Positions 28,367 through 38,090 are shown, counted from the first letter of the stretch. The stretch: 64,000 bases of DNA from Polyangium sp. y55x31 (GCF_029946505.1 NZ_JARZHG010000011.1:1-64000); one strand, 5' to 3'. Notes: a model not told the origin generated them from the letters alone. Made by a program: numbers and translations.

Positions 28367-29293
28367 GTGAGCACGTCCTCTCCGATTCTCATCGTTGGAT
28401 CCATGGCCTTCGACGATCTCGACCTGCCCTCGGGCAAGGCGCGCGACGTCGTGGGTGGCTCGGCCACGTACGCGGCCATGACCGCGTCGGTCTTCGCGCC
28501 GGTGCGTGTCGTCGCCGTCGTCGGTGACGATTTTCCGGAGCACGTGCTCATCGCCATGCAGGCCCGCGGCATCGACACGCGCGGCATCGAACGGGCGAAT
28601 GGAAAGACGTTCCGCTGGGCGGGTCGGTACGATCAGGATCTCGTCCACCGCACCACGCTCGACACGCAGCTCAATGTCTTCGCCGACTTCCGGCCGCGCC
28701 TGCCCGAGGCTTACCGCGACACGCCGCTCCTTCTGCTCGGCAACATCCATCCGGGGCTCCAGCTCGACGTGCTCGAGCAGGTGCGCGCGCCTCGCCTCGT
28801 CGTGGCCGACACGATGAACTTCTGGATCACGGGTGAGCCCACGCTGCTCGCGTCGATGCTGAAGCGCATCGACGTGCTCATCGTGAACGACGAGGAGGCG
28901 CGGCAGCTCTCGGGCATCCACAACATCCGCCGCGCGGCCCGCGACATCCTCGCGCGTGGCCCGAAGCGGCTCGTCATCAAGCGCGGCGAGCATGGCGCGC
29001 TCCTCTTCGACGAGGAGGGCGTGTTCGCGGCCCACGGCTTCCCGCTCGAGGACGAGGTGGATCCGACGGGCGCGGGCGACTCGTTCGCGGGCGGCTTCCT
29101 CGGCTACCTCGCGACGCAGTCCGACATCACGCCTCTCGCGATGCGTCGCGCGATGGTGCACGCGACGGCGACGGCGTCGTTTTGCGTCGAGGCGGTAGGC
29201 ACCGGCAAGGTCGGTGCGCTCGTGCGCGACGAGGTCAGCGCGCGGGTCGCCGAGATCCAGAAGCTCTACGAGTTCGGCGCCAGCTCGATGTGA
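28367..29293 (+). CDS. PfkB-family carbohydrate/nucleoside kinase
   Basis: A 308-residue ribokinase-fold kinase. The N-terminal GGSATYAAMTASVFAPV matches the PfkB substrate signature, and DPTGAGDSFAGGFLG contains the anion hole and catalytic Asp. The substrate is not evident: adenosine, ribose, fructose or a related sugar are all possible. Its position 12 bp after mtnP suggests use of a nucleoside or a ribose product of that pathway, an inference from context only. GTG 28367 with AGAAGGGG just upstream fits better than a longer GTG start. A strong hairpin follows its stop and ends the rightward operon. Confidence 0.88.
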   Translation: MSTSSPILIVGSMAFDDLDLPSGKARDVVGGSATYAAMTASVFAPVRVVAVVGDDFPEHVLIAMQARGIDTRGIERANGKTFRWAGRYDQDLVHRTTLDTQLNVFADFRPRLPEAYRDTPLLLLGNIHPGLQLDVLEQVRAPRLVVADTMNFWITGEPTLLASMLKRIDVLIVNDEEARQLSGIHNIRRAARDILARGPKRLVIKRGEHGALLFDEEGVFAAHGFPLEDEVDPTGAGDSFAGGFLGYLATQSDITPLAMRRAMVHATATASFCVEAVGTGKVGALVRDEVSARVAEIQKLYEFGASSM

Positions 29294-29296
29294 TGA

Positions 29297-29323
29297 GGCC
29301 GCTCCGCCCCGCGCGGAGCGGCC
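29297..29323 (+). terminator. Hairpin after the PfkB gene
   Basis: GGCCGCTCCG (29297-29306) pairs with CGGAGCGGCC (29314-29323) around a 7-nt loop, starting 4 bp after the stop. No T-run follows. It is the natural end of the operon that begins at 23965. Confidence 0.55.
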
Positions 29324-29371
29324 GCCGTCCGTGATAGTCTCCGCGCTCCTTTTTGCGTGGAGGAAACACGG

Positions 29372-30349
29372 ATGCGCTTTTCGAACGTGGCCGCGTCGCT
29401 CGCGGCTTTCGGGCTTTTGTCTCTCGGGGTCCTCGGCAGCGGCTGCGGCGGTGACGAGAACCCGCCCTCTCAGCCGCCTCCTTCGGGCGCGAACTGCGCG
29501 CTCACGGCCGAGTGCGTCACGGCCGATCCGACGTGTATCGCGCTCGTCGACAACGCGGGCCAGACGGAGTTCGGCCTGCGCATGTCGCAGATCATCATCA
29601 GCAAGCCCGCGACGCTCGCGGCCGCGAGCTTCATCGGCAAGACCGTCGCGGGCGGCGTCGCGCTGGACGACACGAAGTGCAACCTGTCCGGCCAGGGCAC
29701 GTTCTCGTGGTTGCTCCACTTCGACACGATGACGAACACCGTCTGCACGGGCGGCGCGAAGCCCGTCGCGAACCCCGCGGACGGTTATTCGTTCGTGAAC
29801 GAAATGATCGGCGGCTTCAACATCACGCCGATCAAGTTCTCGAGTGATCTGTCCCAGGGCTCGTTCGAGGTCATGGAGGGTCAGGACATCATCGTCCCCG
29901 TGTACACGGCCGAGGGCGGCGCTCCCATTCTCCTGCCGCTCAAGAAGGCGCGGATCCTGGGCGGAAAGCTCTCGTCCAACAACAACTGCGTCGGCAGCTA
30001 CAACGCCGAGGGCCTCGATCCGTTGAACCTCTGCAAGCCGTACCCCGAAGAAAATCAGTTCACGTTCAACAACGCGGGCAAGATCGAGGGGTACATCACG
30101 CTCGAAGATGCGGATGCCGTCGAGGTCGATCTCGCGAAGAAGTCGCTCTGCGCGCTCCTCACGGGCAAGGACGACGGCGCCACGCCGATCGCGAAGTGCG
30201 TGCGCGATGCGGGCGGAAAAATCGATTACAAGGGCGACTGGTGCGACGCCACGAACGCCGCGGCGGACGCGATGTGCGCGGACGCGGTGCAGCTCGGCGC
30301 GGAATTCGCGGCGAGCGCGGTGAAGATCAACGGCGGCTGCCCGCTCTGA
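29372..30349 (+). CDS. Hypothetical lipoprotein
   Basis: A 325-residue protein with a lipoprotein signal ending SGCGGDE, a short Pro/Ser linker, then a secreted domain with many cysteines (NCALTAECVTADPTCIAL, DTKCNLSG, TVCTGG, NNNCVGSY, LNLCKPY). The mid part reads as beta strands with Gly/Asn turns, such as YSFVNEMIGGFNITPIKF. The Cys-rich start resembles short EGF-like or carbohydrate-binding stalks common in myxobacterial surface proteins, but no exact family is recognised. GGAGGAAA (29360-29367) precedes ATG 29372. It lies alone between the PfkB operon and the giant lipoprotein gene. Confidence 0.75.
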   Translation: MRFSNVAASLAAFGLLSLGVLGSGCGGDENPPSQPPPSGANCALTAECVTADPTCIALVDNAGQTEFGLRMSQIIISKPATLAAASFIGKTVAGGVALDDTKCNLSGQGTFSWLLHFDTMTNTVCTGGAKPVANPADGYSFVNEMIGGFNITPIKFSSDLSQGSFEVMEGQDIIVPVYTAEGGAPILLPLKKARILGGKLSSNNNCVGSYNAEGLDPLNLCKPYPEENQFTFNNAGKIEGYITLEDADAVEVDLAKKSLCALLTGKDDGATPIAKCVRDAGGKIDYKGDWCDATNAAADAMCADAVQLGAEFAASAVKINGGCPL

Positions 30350-30481
30350 CGCGGAGCGACGTCCCGCCCGTCACGCTTGCGGCGTGCGCCGTAGGACGCG
30401 TACGATCGCGCAAATCCGGTGAAAAACGGCCTCTGGCGTGTGCGAGGGGCCGTCATCGGTGGCGCTTCGGAGGTCTTCGCC

Positions 30482-33400
30482 ATGCCTCGCTTTCTCAGAC
30501 ATCTCATCGGGATCATGGTCGTGATCCTCATCGCCGGTTGTGCCGGCGGTGGTTGCTCGAGCGGATGCTCGGGCTGCGGCGTGACGCCACTGCCCGGCGG
30601 ATTCGATCCCACTGCGCGGATCGAGAACGCCGGCTCGGTGCGACTCACGCAATCCGGGCTCACGTTCCTCGAGCAAAACCTCGGGCCGCTGGCCAAGAGC
30701 CTCCTCGGCGGCAATGGCAACGGAGGCATCGTCACGTTCCCCGTGCCCAAGACGAGCGGCTCGACCGCGGGCATCGGTTACGACGTCTGCCCCGACGGCC
30801 CCGACGAGAACGCGAACCCGCCGAGGTGCGTCGCGGAAATCGACGTCGGCAACGCCCAGCTCAACATCGACACGTCGACGCCGCACAACATCAAGATCAC
30901 GGGCCCGCTGCCGCTCCGGCTCCAGGACCTGCCGATCGACATCTCGTACTTCGGCATCCCCGACAGCGCCACGGCGCGCCTGACGGGCAACGGCTGCACC
31001 ACGCCGGCGGCGTTCGCGAACATCGATCTGAACGTCGACATCTCGATCGAGGTCGACACGAACCAGTCGCACTCGCGCTTCGGCTACTCGCGCGTCAAGG
31101 TCGGCGCCCTCTCGATCAACGAGACCCAGCTCCAGGACTCGCTCGAGTTCTGCGGCGGCGGGTTCTCGAACTTCGTGCTCAACGCGATGAAGGGCATCGT
31201 CTTCGATCTGCTCGTCGGCGAGCTCCTCGGGACGCTCACCGACACGGTCGAGCAGCAGCTCTGCCAGCAGGCGAACCCGGATCTGAACCCGTCCTGCCCG
31301 CTCGGCACGAACGACGTGGGCGGCGTTTGTCGTTATGGAACCGCCGAGAGCGACGAGTGTGCCTCGATCATCCTCGGCACCGACGGCAACGTGAACCTCG
31401 GCAGCCTGCTCGCGAGCGTCTCGCCCGGCACGAAGGGCGGCCTCGACATCCTCTTCGCGGTCGGCGGCGCGAGCCCGCGGACCGACAACAGCGGCTACGC
31501 GTGGGGTGATCTCAACCCGATCGCGGGCGGCGCGACGCTCGGCATGTACGGCGGCGCGGAGCCCACGCCCATCTCGCAGTGCGTGAAGTTCTCGGAGATG
31601 CCGCTGCCCACGGGCATCCCGGTCCCGGACGAGCTCCTCGGCAACACGGTCGAGAAATGGCCCGCGGGGCTCGACGGTCCGCACGTCGGCGTCGCCGTCT
31701 CCGAGCGGTTCGCGAACTACGCGCTGAACGGCATGTACAACAGCGGCTTCCTCTGCCTCGGCATCTCCACCGAGACGGTGCCGCAGCTCGCCTCGGGCAC
31801 GCTCTCGCTGCTCGCGGCTTCGCTCAAGGACCTCGGCCTCCAGCGCGAGCCGCAGCAGGTCGCGCTCGTCATCCGGCCGGGCCGCCCGCCGACGGCGACG
31901 TTCGGCAACGGCACGGACATCAACACGGATCCGCTCATCCGCGTGAAGCTCGAGCAAGCCTCGTTCGACTTCTACATCTGGTCGACGGATCGCTTCATCC
32001 GCTTCATGACGGCGACCTTCGATCTCGACGTCCCCGTGAACCTCACGGTCACGCCGGACGGCCTGCTCCCCGTGCTCGAGAAGATCGGCGTGTCGAACGG
32101 CGTGGTCACGAACTCCGAGCTCCTCAAGGAGGATCCGGCGGTCATCGCGAGCGCGCTCCAGGGCCTCATCGGCAGCCTCGGCTCGCAGTTCCTCGGCGGG
32201 ATCAGCGCGATCGATCTCTCGAGCGCGCTCAGCTCGGTCGGCCTCACGCTCACGATCCCCGAGACGGTCGAAGGCGAGGGCTCTGCCGGTCTGCGCAAGC
32301 TCGCGAAGGGCAGCGACAGCTACCTCGGCATCTTCGCGACGCTCGGCGTCGGCCAGGCGTCGCCCCTCGCGCCGAACCCGGGTTCGGCGGTGAAGGCCGA
32401 GCCGATCGAGACGACGGCGCGCGTGATCGAGAAGAAGCTCGATCGCACGGGCTTCCGCCTCGGCACGGTGGACGAGGAGAACGCGCCGGTCGTGACGCTG
32501 CAAATGTCGTCGCCGAGCGACATGGGCGCGGTGCCCGTGGAGTACTCGTACCGCGTCGATCGCGGCATGTGGAAGCCGTTCACGCGTGAGCGCACCGTCG
32601 ACGTGCGCGACGAGTGGCTGCGTCTGCAGGGCAAGCACACGGTGAGCGTGCGTTCGCGCATCGCGGGCAAGCCCGAGACGCTCGACGAGACCCCGGCCGA
32701 GATCGAGGTCGTGATCGACGCCGAGCCGCCCGTGATCGCGGTCGGCGAGGTGCAGGAAGGCAACCGCGTGTCCATCGACGTGCGCGATCTCGTGGGCGGC
32801 GGCGGCGAGTCCCGCGTGCGCTATCGGCTCGACGGCGGCGCGTGGTCCACGTGGAAGCCTGCCACCGAGCTCGGGATGATCGACGTGGGCGAGTCGGCCG
32901 AGATCGACGTCGAGGCCGAGGACGCCGAGGGCAACGTGGCCGAGGCTTCGCAGGCGCTCATCCGCGGTCGCGCGCTCGTCACGGGCGAGGGCTGCGGCTG
33001 CGCCGTCGTCGGCGACGATCGCACGCAGGGCAAGACGATGTGGGTCGTCGGCCTCGCGCTGCTCGGCGCGGTGATCCGGTTTGGCCGTCGTCGCTCGCCG
33101 AAGGCCGCGGCTGCGAAGCCCGCGGCGGCGCCGGCTCCCGCGCGTCGCGCCTCGTCGCGCCGCGCGATCCGCGCGCTCTCCGGGCTCGCGATCATCGGCA
33201 CGGCGGGCTCGTTCGCCGGCTGCAGCTGCGGCGGCGACGACAGCGCGATCGCCGCGGGCTATAGCTGCGTCGCGCCCGGCTGCACGACGCTCGAACCCGG
33301 GCTCATCGGCGCGTACACGTCGGTCGCGGTCGTGGGCAAGTCGATCTGGGTCGCCGGGTACGTCGAGGCGGACTGGGCGAACGAAAATAGCTGGGGTGAT

Positions 33401-34657
33401 CTCGTCGTCGGCACGTGGAACGGCACGAGCGTCGGCTGGACCGCGATCGACGGCGTCCCGGCCGAGCCTGCGGTCGATCCGACGAAGTTCAACAAGAACG
33501 GCTTCCGCGGCGGTCAGCTCGAATCGGGCGACGACGTCGGCACGTGGACGAGCATCGCCCTGAGCAAGGAGGGCAACCCCTCCGTCGCCTACTACGACCG
33601 GACGAACAAGGCTCTCAAGTTCGCCCAGCGCGTGGGCGGCGGCTGGAACACCATCACGATCGAGAAGAAGGCGCAGGCCGACATCGGGCGGTACGCGAAG
33701 CTCATCATGGTGGGCGACAAACCCACCATCGCGTACCTCTCGATCGAGCCTTTCAAGGACGGCGTGGTCGTGTCGAAGGTCCGCCTCGCCACGGCGACGA
33801 CGGCGACGCCGACGGAGGCGGACTGGACGTTCGAGGACGTGGCTGTCGACGAAGCCACGCCCTGCCGTGCGTACAACTGCGCGCTCGGCGACGTGTGCGT
33901 GCAGGAGACCGGTCGATGCCACGAGAAGCTCACGGCGTGCGATCCCAAGTGCGGATCGGGTTCGGCGTGCGTGGACATCAGCGGCGCGACGCAGTGCGCG
34001 GACACGGTCGACGGAGCGAAGATCGACACCTACCCCGAGGCCTACGGCGACTACATCTCGCTCGCGCAGGATCCCGCGGGCGGGCTTGGCCTCGCGTTCT
34101 ACGATCGCATCCGGGGCAACCTCGTGATCGCCTCGAAGAACGCGGGCATGTGGCAGACGACGATCGTCGACGGGCAGGCGGCCGACGGCACGGACACCGG
34201 CGACATGGGCATCGGCGCCTCGCTCTTCATCGACGAGAAGGGCGACTGGCACCTCTCCTACGTCGACGGTTTGTCCGAAGGCCTCCGCTACGCGCAGGTC
34301 ACGAAGGGCACGACCGTCAAGCTCACGGGCATGGTGGACGATGGCCTCACGGTTGATGGAGCGACGAAGTTCGACGACGGCCAGCACCTGGTCGGCGACG
34401 ATTCGGCGATCTACGTCGGCGCGAGCGGCGAGATCCACATCACCTACCAGGACGCGACGGCCGGCAAGCTGCGGTATGCCGTGGGTACGCCGACGGGTGA
34501 TCAGATCACCTGGAAGGTGCGCGCCGTCGAGCAGGACGGCTTCGCCGGCGCGTTCTCGCGCCCGATCGAGGTCGAGGGCAAGCTGATGCTCGTCAACTGG
34601 TGGCGCCACCTCGGTGAGGCGGGGCCGCGCGGCGACGTGGCGATCGTCTCGCCCTGA
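30482..34657 (+). CDS. Giant fused lipoprotein with internal MYXO-CTERM-like and second lipobox segments
   Basis: A 1391-residue protein. It begins with a lipoprotein signal (ILIAGCAGGG) and a Cys/Gly stretch, then a long beta-rich module (about 25-830) with an Ig-like region near 690-830 (VEYSYRVDRGMWKPF, VSIDVRDLVGGGGESRVRYR). At 838-870 it carries GCGCAVVGD, a hydrophobic helix WVVGLALLGAVIRF and GRRRSP, the plan of a MYXO-CTERM sorting tail. At 895-917 a second basic-hydrophobic-lipobox block follows (RALSGLAIIGTAGSFAGC). The rest (to 1391) repeats SVAYYDRTNKALKFA and LAFYDRIRGNLVIASKN-like strands and has a Cys-rich EGF-like insert. GGAGG precedes ATG 30482. It reads as two exported proteins joined without a stop. 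Function unknown. Confidence 0.75.
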   Translation: MPRFLRHLIGIMVVILIAGCAGGGCSSGCSGCGVTPLPGGFDPTARIENAGSVRLTQSGLTFLEQNLGPLAKSLLGGNGNGGIVTFPVPKTSGSTAGIGYDVCPDGPDENANPPRCVAEIDVGNAQLNIDTSTPHNIKITGPLPLRLQDLPIDISYFGIPDSATARLTGNGCTTPAAFANIDLNVDISIEVDTNQSHSRFGYSRVKVGALSINETQLQDSLEFCGGGFSNFVLNAMKGIVFDLLVGELLGTLTDTVEQQLCQQANPDLNPSCPLGTNDVGGVCRYGTAESDECASIILGTDGNVNLGSLLASVSPGTKGGLDILFAVGGASPRTDNSGYAWGDLNPIAGGATLGMYGGAEPTPISQCVKFSEMPLPTGIPVPDELLGNTVEKWPAGLDGPHVGVAVSERFANYALNGMYNSGFLCLGISTETVPQLASGTLSLLAASLKDLGLQREPQQVALVIRPGRPPTATFGNGTDINTDPLIRVKLEQASFDFYIWSTDRFIRFMTATFDLDVPVNLTVTPDGLLPVLEKIGVSNGVVTNSELLKEDPAVIASALQGLIGSLGSQFLGGISAIDLSSALSSVGLTLTIPETVEGEGSAGLRKLAKGSDSYLGIFATLGVGQASPLAPNPGSAVKAEPIETTARVIEKKLDRTGFRLGTVDEENAPVVTLQMSSPSDMGAVPVEYSYRVDRGMWKPFTRERTVDVRDEWLRLQGKHTVSVRSRIAGKPETLDETPAEIEVVIDAEPPVIAVGEVQEGNRVSIDVRDLVGGGGESRVRYRLDGGAWSTWKPATELGMIDVGESAEIDVEAEDAEGNVAEASQALIRGRALVTGEGCGCAVVGDDRTQGKTMWVVGLALLGAVIRFGRRRSPKAAAAKPAAAPAPARRASSRRAIRALSGLAIIGTAGSFAGCSCGGDDSAIAAGYSCVAPGCTTLEPGLIGAYTSVAVVGKSIWVAGYVEADWANENSWGDLVVGTWNGTSVGWTAIDGVPAEPAVDPTKFNKNGFRGGQLESGDDVGTWTSIALSKEGNPSVAYYDRTNKALKFAQRVGGGWNTITIEKKAQADIGRYAKLIMVGDKPTIAYLSIEPFKDGVVVSKVRLATATTATPTEADWTFEDVAVDEATPCRAYNCALGDVCVQETGRCHEKLTACDPKCGSGSACVDISGATQCADTVDGAKIDTYPEAYGDYISLAQDPAGGLGLAFYDRIRGNLVIASKNAGMWQTTIVDGQAADGTDTGDMGIGASLFIDEKGDWHLSYVDGLSEGLRYAQVTKGTTVKLTGMVDDGLTVDGATKFDDGQHLVGDDSAIYVGASGEIHITYQDATAGKLRYAVGTPTGDQITWKVRAVEQDGFAGAFSRPIEVEGKLMLVNWWRHLGEAGPRGDVAIVSP

Positions 34658-34665
34658 TGCACGGC

Positions 34666-34693
34666 GAGGGCGCGCTCTCCGGGGCGCGCCCTC
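34666..34693. terminator. Hairpin between convergent genes
   Basis: GAGGGCGCGC (34666-34675) pairs with GCGCGCCCTC (34684-34693) across an 8-nt loop, in the 52-bp gap between the giant lipoprotein stop and the leftward 86-residue gene. It can form on either RNA, so it may serve both transcripts. Confidence 0.55.
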
Positions 34694-34709
34694 CCCTTCC
34701 CCATCCGCG

Positions 34710-34970
34710 TTACGCCGCGGCGATCTCTGCGGCGGTCTCCAGGAGCATCTCACGCGTTGCCGGGCCGTTCACCCGCGCGCGCTCCGAGGCGACGAGCTCG
34801 AGCAGCTCTTGCTTCGTGGCGACGCCGGAGTCGAGCAGCGCCCGCATGTACCCGTCGACCGCGCCCTGCGCCTTCGCGAGCTTCGTGTAGCTCGCGCCCG
34901 CGCTCTGCGCGCGAAGGGCCTCGTTCAACATCTGCTTGAGCTCCGCCAGCATCTCGCTCTTGCGTCGCAT
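34710..34970 (-). CDS. Small helical hypothetical protein, 86 residues
   Basis: Begins MRRKSEMLAELKQMLNEAL, with GAGGTG just ahead of ATG 34970. The product is almost wholly helical with no signal or membrane span; segments such as LAKAQGAVDGYMRALLDSG and KQELLELVASERARV look like a compact three-helix bundle. An upstream in-frame ATG (35051) would add 27 Arg-rich residues without a better ribosome site, so the shorter form is chosen. Codon use is typical of the region. The nearest gene on this strand ends about 190 bp upstream. No family recognised. Confidence 0.65.
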   Translation of the reverse strand: MRRKSEMLAELKQMLNEALRAQSAGASYTKLAKAQGAVDGYMRALLDSGVATKQELLELVASERARVNGPATREMLLETAAEIAAA

Positions 34971-35159
34971 GAGACACCTCTCCCGATCCGGCAGGCTGCC
35001 GCCTCGGCCGCGCACCACGCGCGTACGCCTCTGGGGTCGGTCCTCGCCCACCCGGCTGCGCCACGCGCGCCGGATCGCCGGTACACGACGTCCCCTATCC
35101 GAGGCGTGAGCGTCGGGCCAAATTCTCGATCGTTTTTCCGAGAGGCGTCGGCGCAGCCG

Positions 35160-36392
35160 TCAGGACGAGCTGCTCTGGAGCAGGCGGCCGAGCGCGCTGT
35201 CCGCGAGCGCCGGATCGAGGCGGCCGAGCGCGACCGCCTTGCCCTTCTGCGGCACGAGCACGACGCGGCAACGACCACGCGCGGCGGGCATCAGGTTCGT
35301 CAGGGCGAAGTCGATCGCGATGGAGACGGCCACGAGCAGCGCGCCCATGCCGAGCAGATCCGGCGAGCCCGCGCGCGCGCCGTCGACGAAGAGCGAGATG
35401 CCCACGTAGCTGCCGATCGCCAGCGCGAAGAGCCCCGCGTACATCGCGAGCCGCGGATACCGCACCTCGCGGGCCACACGCGAAAGGCCCTCGACCGGGA
35501 AGACCATCTCCCGCTCGCGCACCGTCCGTCCGAGCAGCTCCGTCTTCGCGAGCACCGTGATCGAGCGCGGCGAGACCCGCATCTCCGCGGGGCAACGGTA
35601 CCGGAGCACGAAACGCCCGATCAGGCGGGCGAGCGGCATGAGGAAGAGCAGGCCCGTCACGGCGAGCAGCACGAGCGCCACCGGGCCACGCGGCGCCGGG
35701 ACGAGCTCTCCGGCGGCCGCGGCGGCGCCGGGGCTCCGCGCGTCCTGAAGGAGCGCGCGCACCACGGGATCACGCGCCTCGGCGGCGAGCGCCCGCGCGT
35801 CGTCCCGCGCAGCCGACGACGAACTCGCGCCGAGCGCCGCGGCCACCACGAGCGCCCCGGCGCGCCCCACGAGCGGCGCCGCGCCTTCGTCCGCCCTGCG
35901 CACGAGCGCTGCGGCTTCCCGCCAGAGCCCGTCTGCTTTCGACCCGAGCGCTGCATCGATCGCGGACAGCGCATCGAGCGGCGTGTGCGCGGCGACCCAC
36001 GCGAGCGCCTCGACCACGCGCCGCTCGGCCTCCACGCCTTCCGGCGGGGCGAGCGCGATGCCGCGGGCGAGCAGCGCTGAAAGGAGCGCGCGTGTCGCCG
36101 GCCCTGTGGGCTCGTTCGGGCTTCGCTCGAGTGCGGCGAGCACGTTACCGAAGGGGGTCTCGGCGTCTTCGGTCGAGAGCCCGAGCCGGGCGGCGGCGTC
36201 GCGGGCCCCGTCGGGCAGGGAGGTCCTTCGCTCGTCGGCGCAGGCGAACGCGATGGCGTGGACGAGGCGGGCCAGATCGTCGCCGCGCGGATGACCGGCG
36301 AGCTCGGCGAGGACTTCGGGGATTGGGGCGGAGGGCGCCGCGAGGCGACCTGGAGCCCCAAGCGTCGAATGGTGCGTTTGATCGGCAGGCAT
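35160..36392 (-). CDS. Hypothetical membrane protein
   Basis: A 410-residue protein with a helical, Ala-rich N-terminal half (residues 1-235), then membrane helices LVLLAVTGLLFLMPLA, YAGLFALAIGSYVGISLF and LLGMGALLVAVSIAIDFAL flanking a small beta domain (RVSPRSITVLAKTELLGRTV, REREMVFPVEGLSRVAREV). The C-terminal tail repeats VVLVPQKGKAVALGRLDPA. The beta segment between helices resembles bacterial PH-like domains, but I would not name it so. It shares strand with the PDAG-repeat protein 105 bp upstream. No known family was recognised. Confidence 0.65.
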   Translation of the reverse strand: MPADQTHHSTLGAPGRLAAPSAPIPEVLAELAGHPRGDDLARLVHAIAFACADERRTSLPDGARDAAARLGLSTEDAETPFGNVLAALERSPNEPTGPATRALLSALLARGIALAPPEGVEAERRVVEALAWVAAHTPLDALSAIDAALGSKADGLWREAAALVRRADEGAAPLVGRAGALVVAAALGASSSSAARDDARALAAEARDPVVRALLQDARSPGAAAAAGELVPAPRGPVALVLLAVTGLLFLMPLARLIGRFVLRYRCPAEMRVSPRSITVLAKTELLGRTVREREMVFPVEGLSRVAREVRYPRLAMYAGLFALAIGSYVGISLFVDGARAGSPDLLGMGALLVAVSIAIDFALTNLMPAARGRCRVVLVPQKGKAVALGRLDPALADSALGRLLQSSSS

Positions 36393-36497
36393 GGCGTGCT
36401 CGGTCGCGCGTCGCGCGCGGGTCGACTTAACCGAACGCGCGCGCCCTGGCTAGTCTTCCGGGCTCTTTCGAAGGCGCGGCCGTGGGGCGAGCGTGCG

Positions 36498-38039
36498 TCA
36501 GGGCGCCTTTTTCCCGGCCTCTTCCGCGGCTTTCGCTTGTTTCGCGAGCTGCTGCTCGACCGCGCTCATGATGTATTTGAGCTGCTTGTTCGTCACGTGC
36601 GTGGTCGCGCGGACCAGGTCCCCCTCGGCGACGAACGGCGTCGGCCCGAGGACCTCGAACCTGCCGAGGAAGGGAATCTCGACCTTCCGGAACCCCTCGA
36701 CGATCGGCCCGAGCTCCCCGGCGTGCTTCTGGGCCAGGGCTGCGTCCTTGTCCTGCGCCTCGAGGAGCACGTCTGCGCCGCCGTCGTCGGTGGGCGTCAC
36801 GGAGAGCCGCATCCACTTGAACGTGTCGGGGATCTCGAAGGGCAGGCCCTTGAAGGCCCGGTGCGGCGTGACGATCGAGAGCGCGATCCCCACGCCGCTC
36901 GATTTGTTGAAGCCCTTCGTCGACTTCACCTTGGCGAGCTCGCCCTTCGCGTCGGCGGGCAGCACCACGAGGATCCGTTTGCCCGGGACGAGCGCGAAGA
37001 TGCGCTCGCCCTTGTCGGCCTTGGCGATCGCGGCGGGCACGGGCGCGTCTTCGAGCCAGCGACCGGGCGGATCGCTGCGCTTGACGATCGTCTCGATCGC
37101 GGCGCGGATCTTCGGCTCGGGCACGTTGAAGTCCATCACCGCGACGACCTTGCGCGAGTCGCGGAACTGCGGGCCGGCGATGAGCAGGTGATCGAGGTCG
37201 CGGATGGGATCGATCGGCGTGTCCTTGAAGAAGGACTGCCACTGCGGGATTCCCACGAGGATCCGGCTGAACCAGGTTCCGAGCTCGTGCTTGCGGATCC
37301 GGTCGCCGGCGATGAGCACCTGGACGTTCGGGTTTTTCGAAGCGATCTCCGCGGGCGAACCCGCGGCCGCGAGTGGATCCTTGAGCTTCGGGCCTCCGGC
37401 ATCCGCGCCTGCGTCGGGCAACTCCGCGACGGGCACCGGGGCGGCTGCATCCGGGCCTGCATCCGGCTCCGCTTTCGCGACCGCCTCCGCGTCGGCGCCT
37501 GCGTCGGGCAGCTCTGCGATCGGCGCGCCCGCGTCGGGCACCTCCGTGCCGCCATCCGTGACGAGAGGTGCTGCATCGGGGACGCCTGCGTCCTCCGGCC
37601 CTGCGTCGCTCACGCCTGCGTCTTCGGCTTCTGCATCCGAACCTGCGTCCGGCGCCTCGGCATCCGGGCCTGCGTCGGCCGGCTCTGCCTTCTTCTTGGG
37701 CTTCGGCTCGACTTTCTTGATGGGTTCGGCGGCGGGATCGGCCTCCGCGGCGGCGGGCTCGGGCTCCGGCGCGGGCGCGGGCGCTGCGGTTTCTCCGGGC
37801 ACGAGATCGAGATCGATGGGGATCACGACCTCGCCCTCCATGTCGACCATCGACATCTCTTCGCCGAACAGGAGCGAGAGCCAAGCGAACAGACGCGTCG
37901 GCAGCAGCGGCACGTGCAGGAGGAGCGCGATCGTCAGGGTCACCACGAAGGCGCGTGGAGCGGCCGCGCGGATTCGCCCCAGAGGCGTGGCCGGCTCGTT
38001 CGTGTCTGTCCGGCCACGGGGCCGCGTCCGCTGCTCCAC
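36498..38039 (-). CDS. Membrane-anchored protein with PDAG-repeat linker
   Basis: A 513-residue protein. After a basic start it has one transmembrane helix (AFVVTLTIALLLHVPLLP), then about 200 residues of Ala/Pro/Asp low complexity in which PDAG, SDAG and PDAGADA units recur, and a C-terminal globular domain (NVQVLIAGDRIRKHELGTW, PQFRDSRKVVAVMDFNVPEP, LVRATTHVTNKQLKYIMSAV). It has the layout of a TonB-like or periplasm-spanning protein: anchor, extended rod, end domain. The end domain shows no TonB box-binding motif and no known catalytic residues. GTG 38039 is preferred over ATG 38120, whose extra codons include AGA, AGG and GTA. Divergent from the L,D-transpeptidase gene. Confidence 0.65.
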   Translation of the reverse strand: MEQRTRPRGRTDTNEPATPLGRIRAAAPRAFVVTLTIALLLHVPLLPTRLFAWLSLLFGEEMSMVDMEGEVVIPIDLDLVPGETAAPAPAPEPEPAAAEADPAAEPIKKVEPKPKKKAEPADAGPDAEAPDAGSDAEAEDAGVSDAGPEDAGVPDAAPLVTDGGTEVPDAGAPIAELPDAGADAEAVAKAEPDAGPDAAAPVPVAELPDAGADAGGPKLKDPLAAAGSPAEIASKNPNVQVLIAGDRIRKHELGTWFSRILVGIPQWQSFFKDTPIDPIRDLDHLLIAGPQFRDSRKVVAVMDFNVPEPKIRAAIETIVKRSDPPGRWLEDAPVPAAIAKADKGERIFALVPGKRILVVLPADAKGELAKVKSTKGFNKSSGVGIALSIVTPHRAFKGLPFEIPDTFKWMRLSVTPTDDGGADVLLEAQDKDAALAQKHAGELGPIVEGFRKVEIPFLGRFEVLGPTPFVAEGDLVRATTHVTNKQLKYIMSAVEQQLAKQAKAAEEAGKKAP

Positions 38040-38090
38040 GGCCCCTACGGTAGCAGCGCCTCGTCTGGCGTCATCGGGCCGAGCGCTCCT

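Noticed and set aside
30371-34753. Minus-strand open frame of about 1460 codons opposite the giant lipoprotein
   Set aside because: Arg/Ala/Asp-rich with no recognisable domain, and it spans both the fused gene and its flanks; a compositional shadow. The plus strand has signal peptides, Cys patterns and a GGAGG site.
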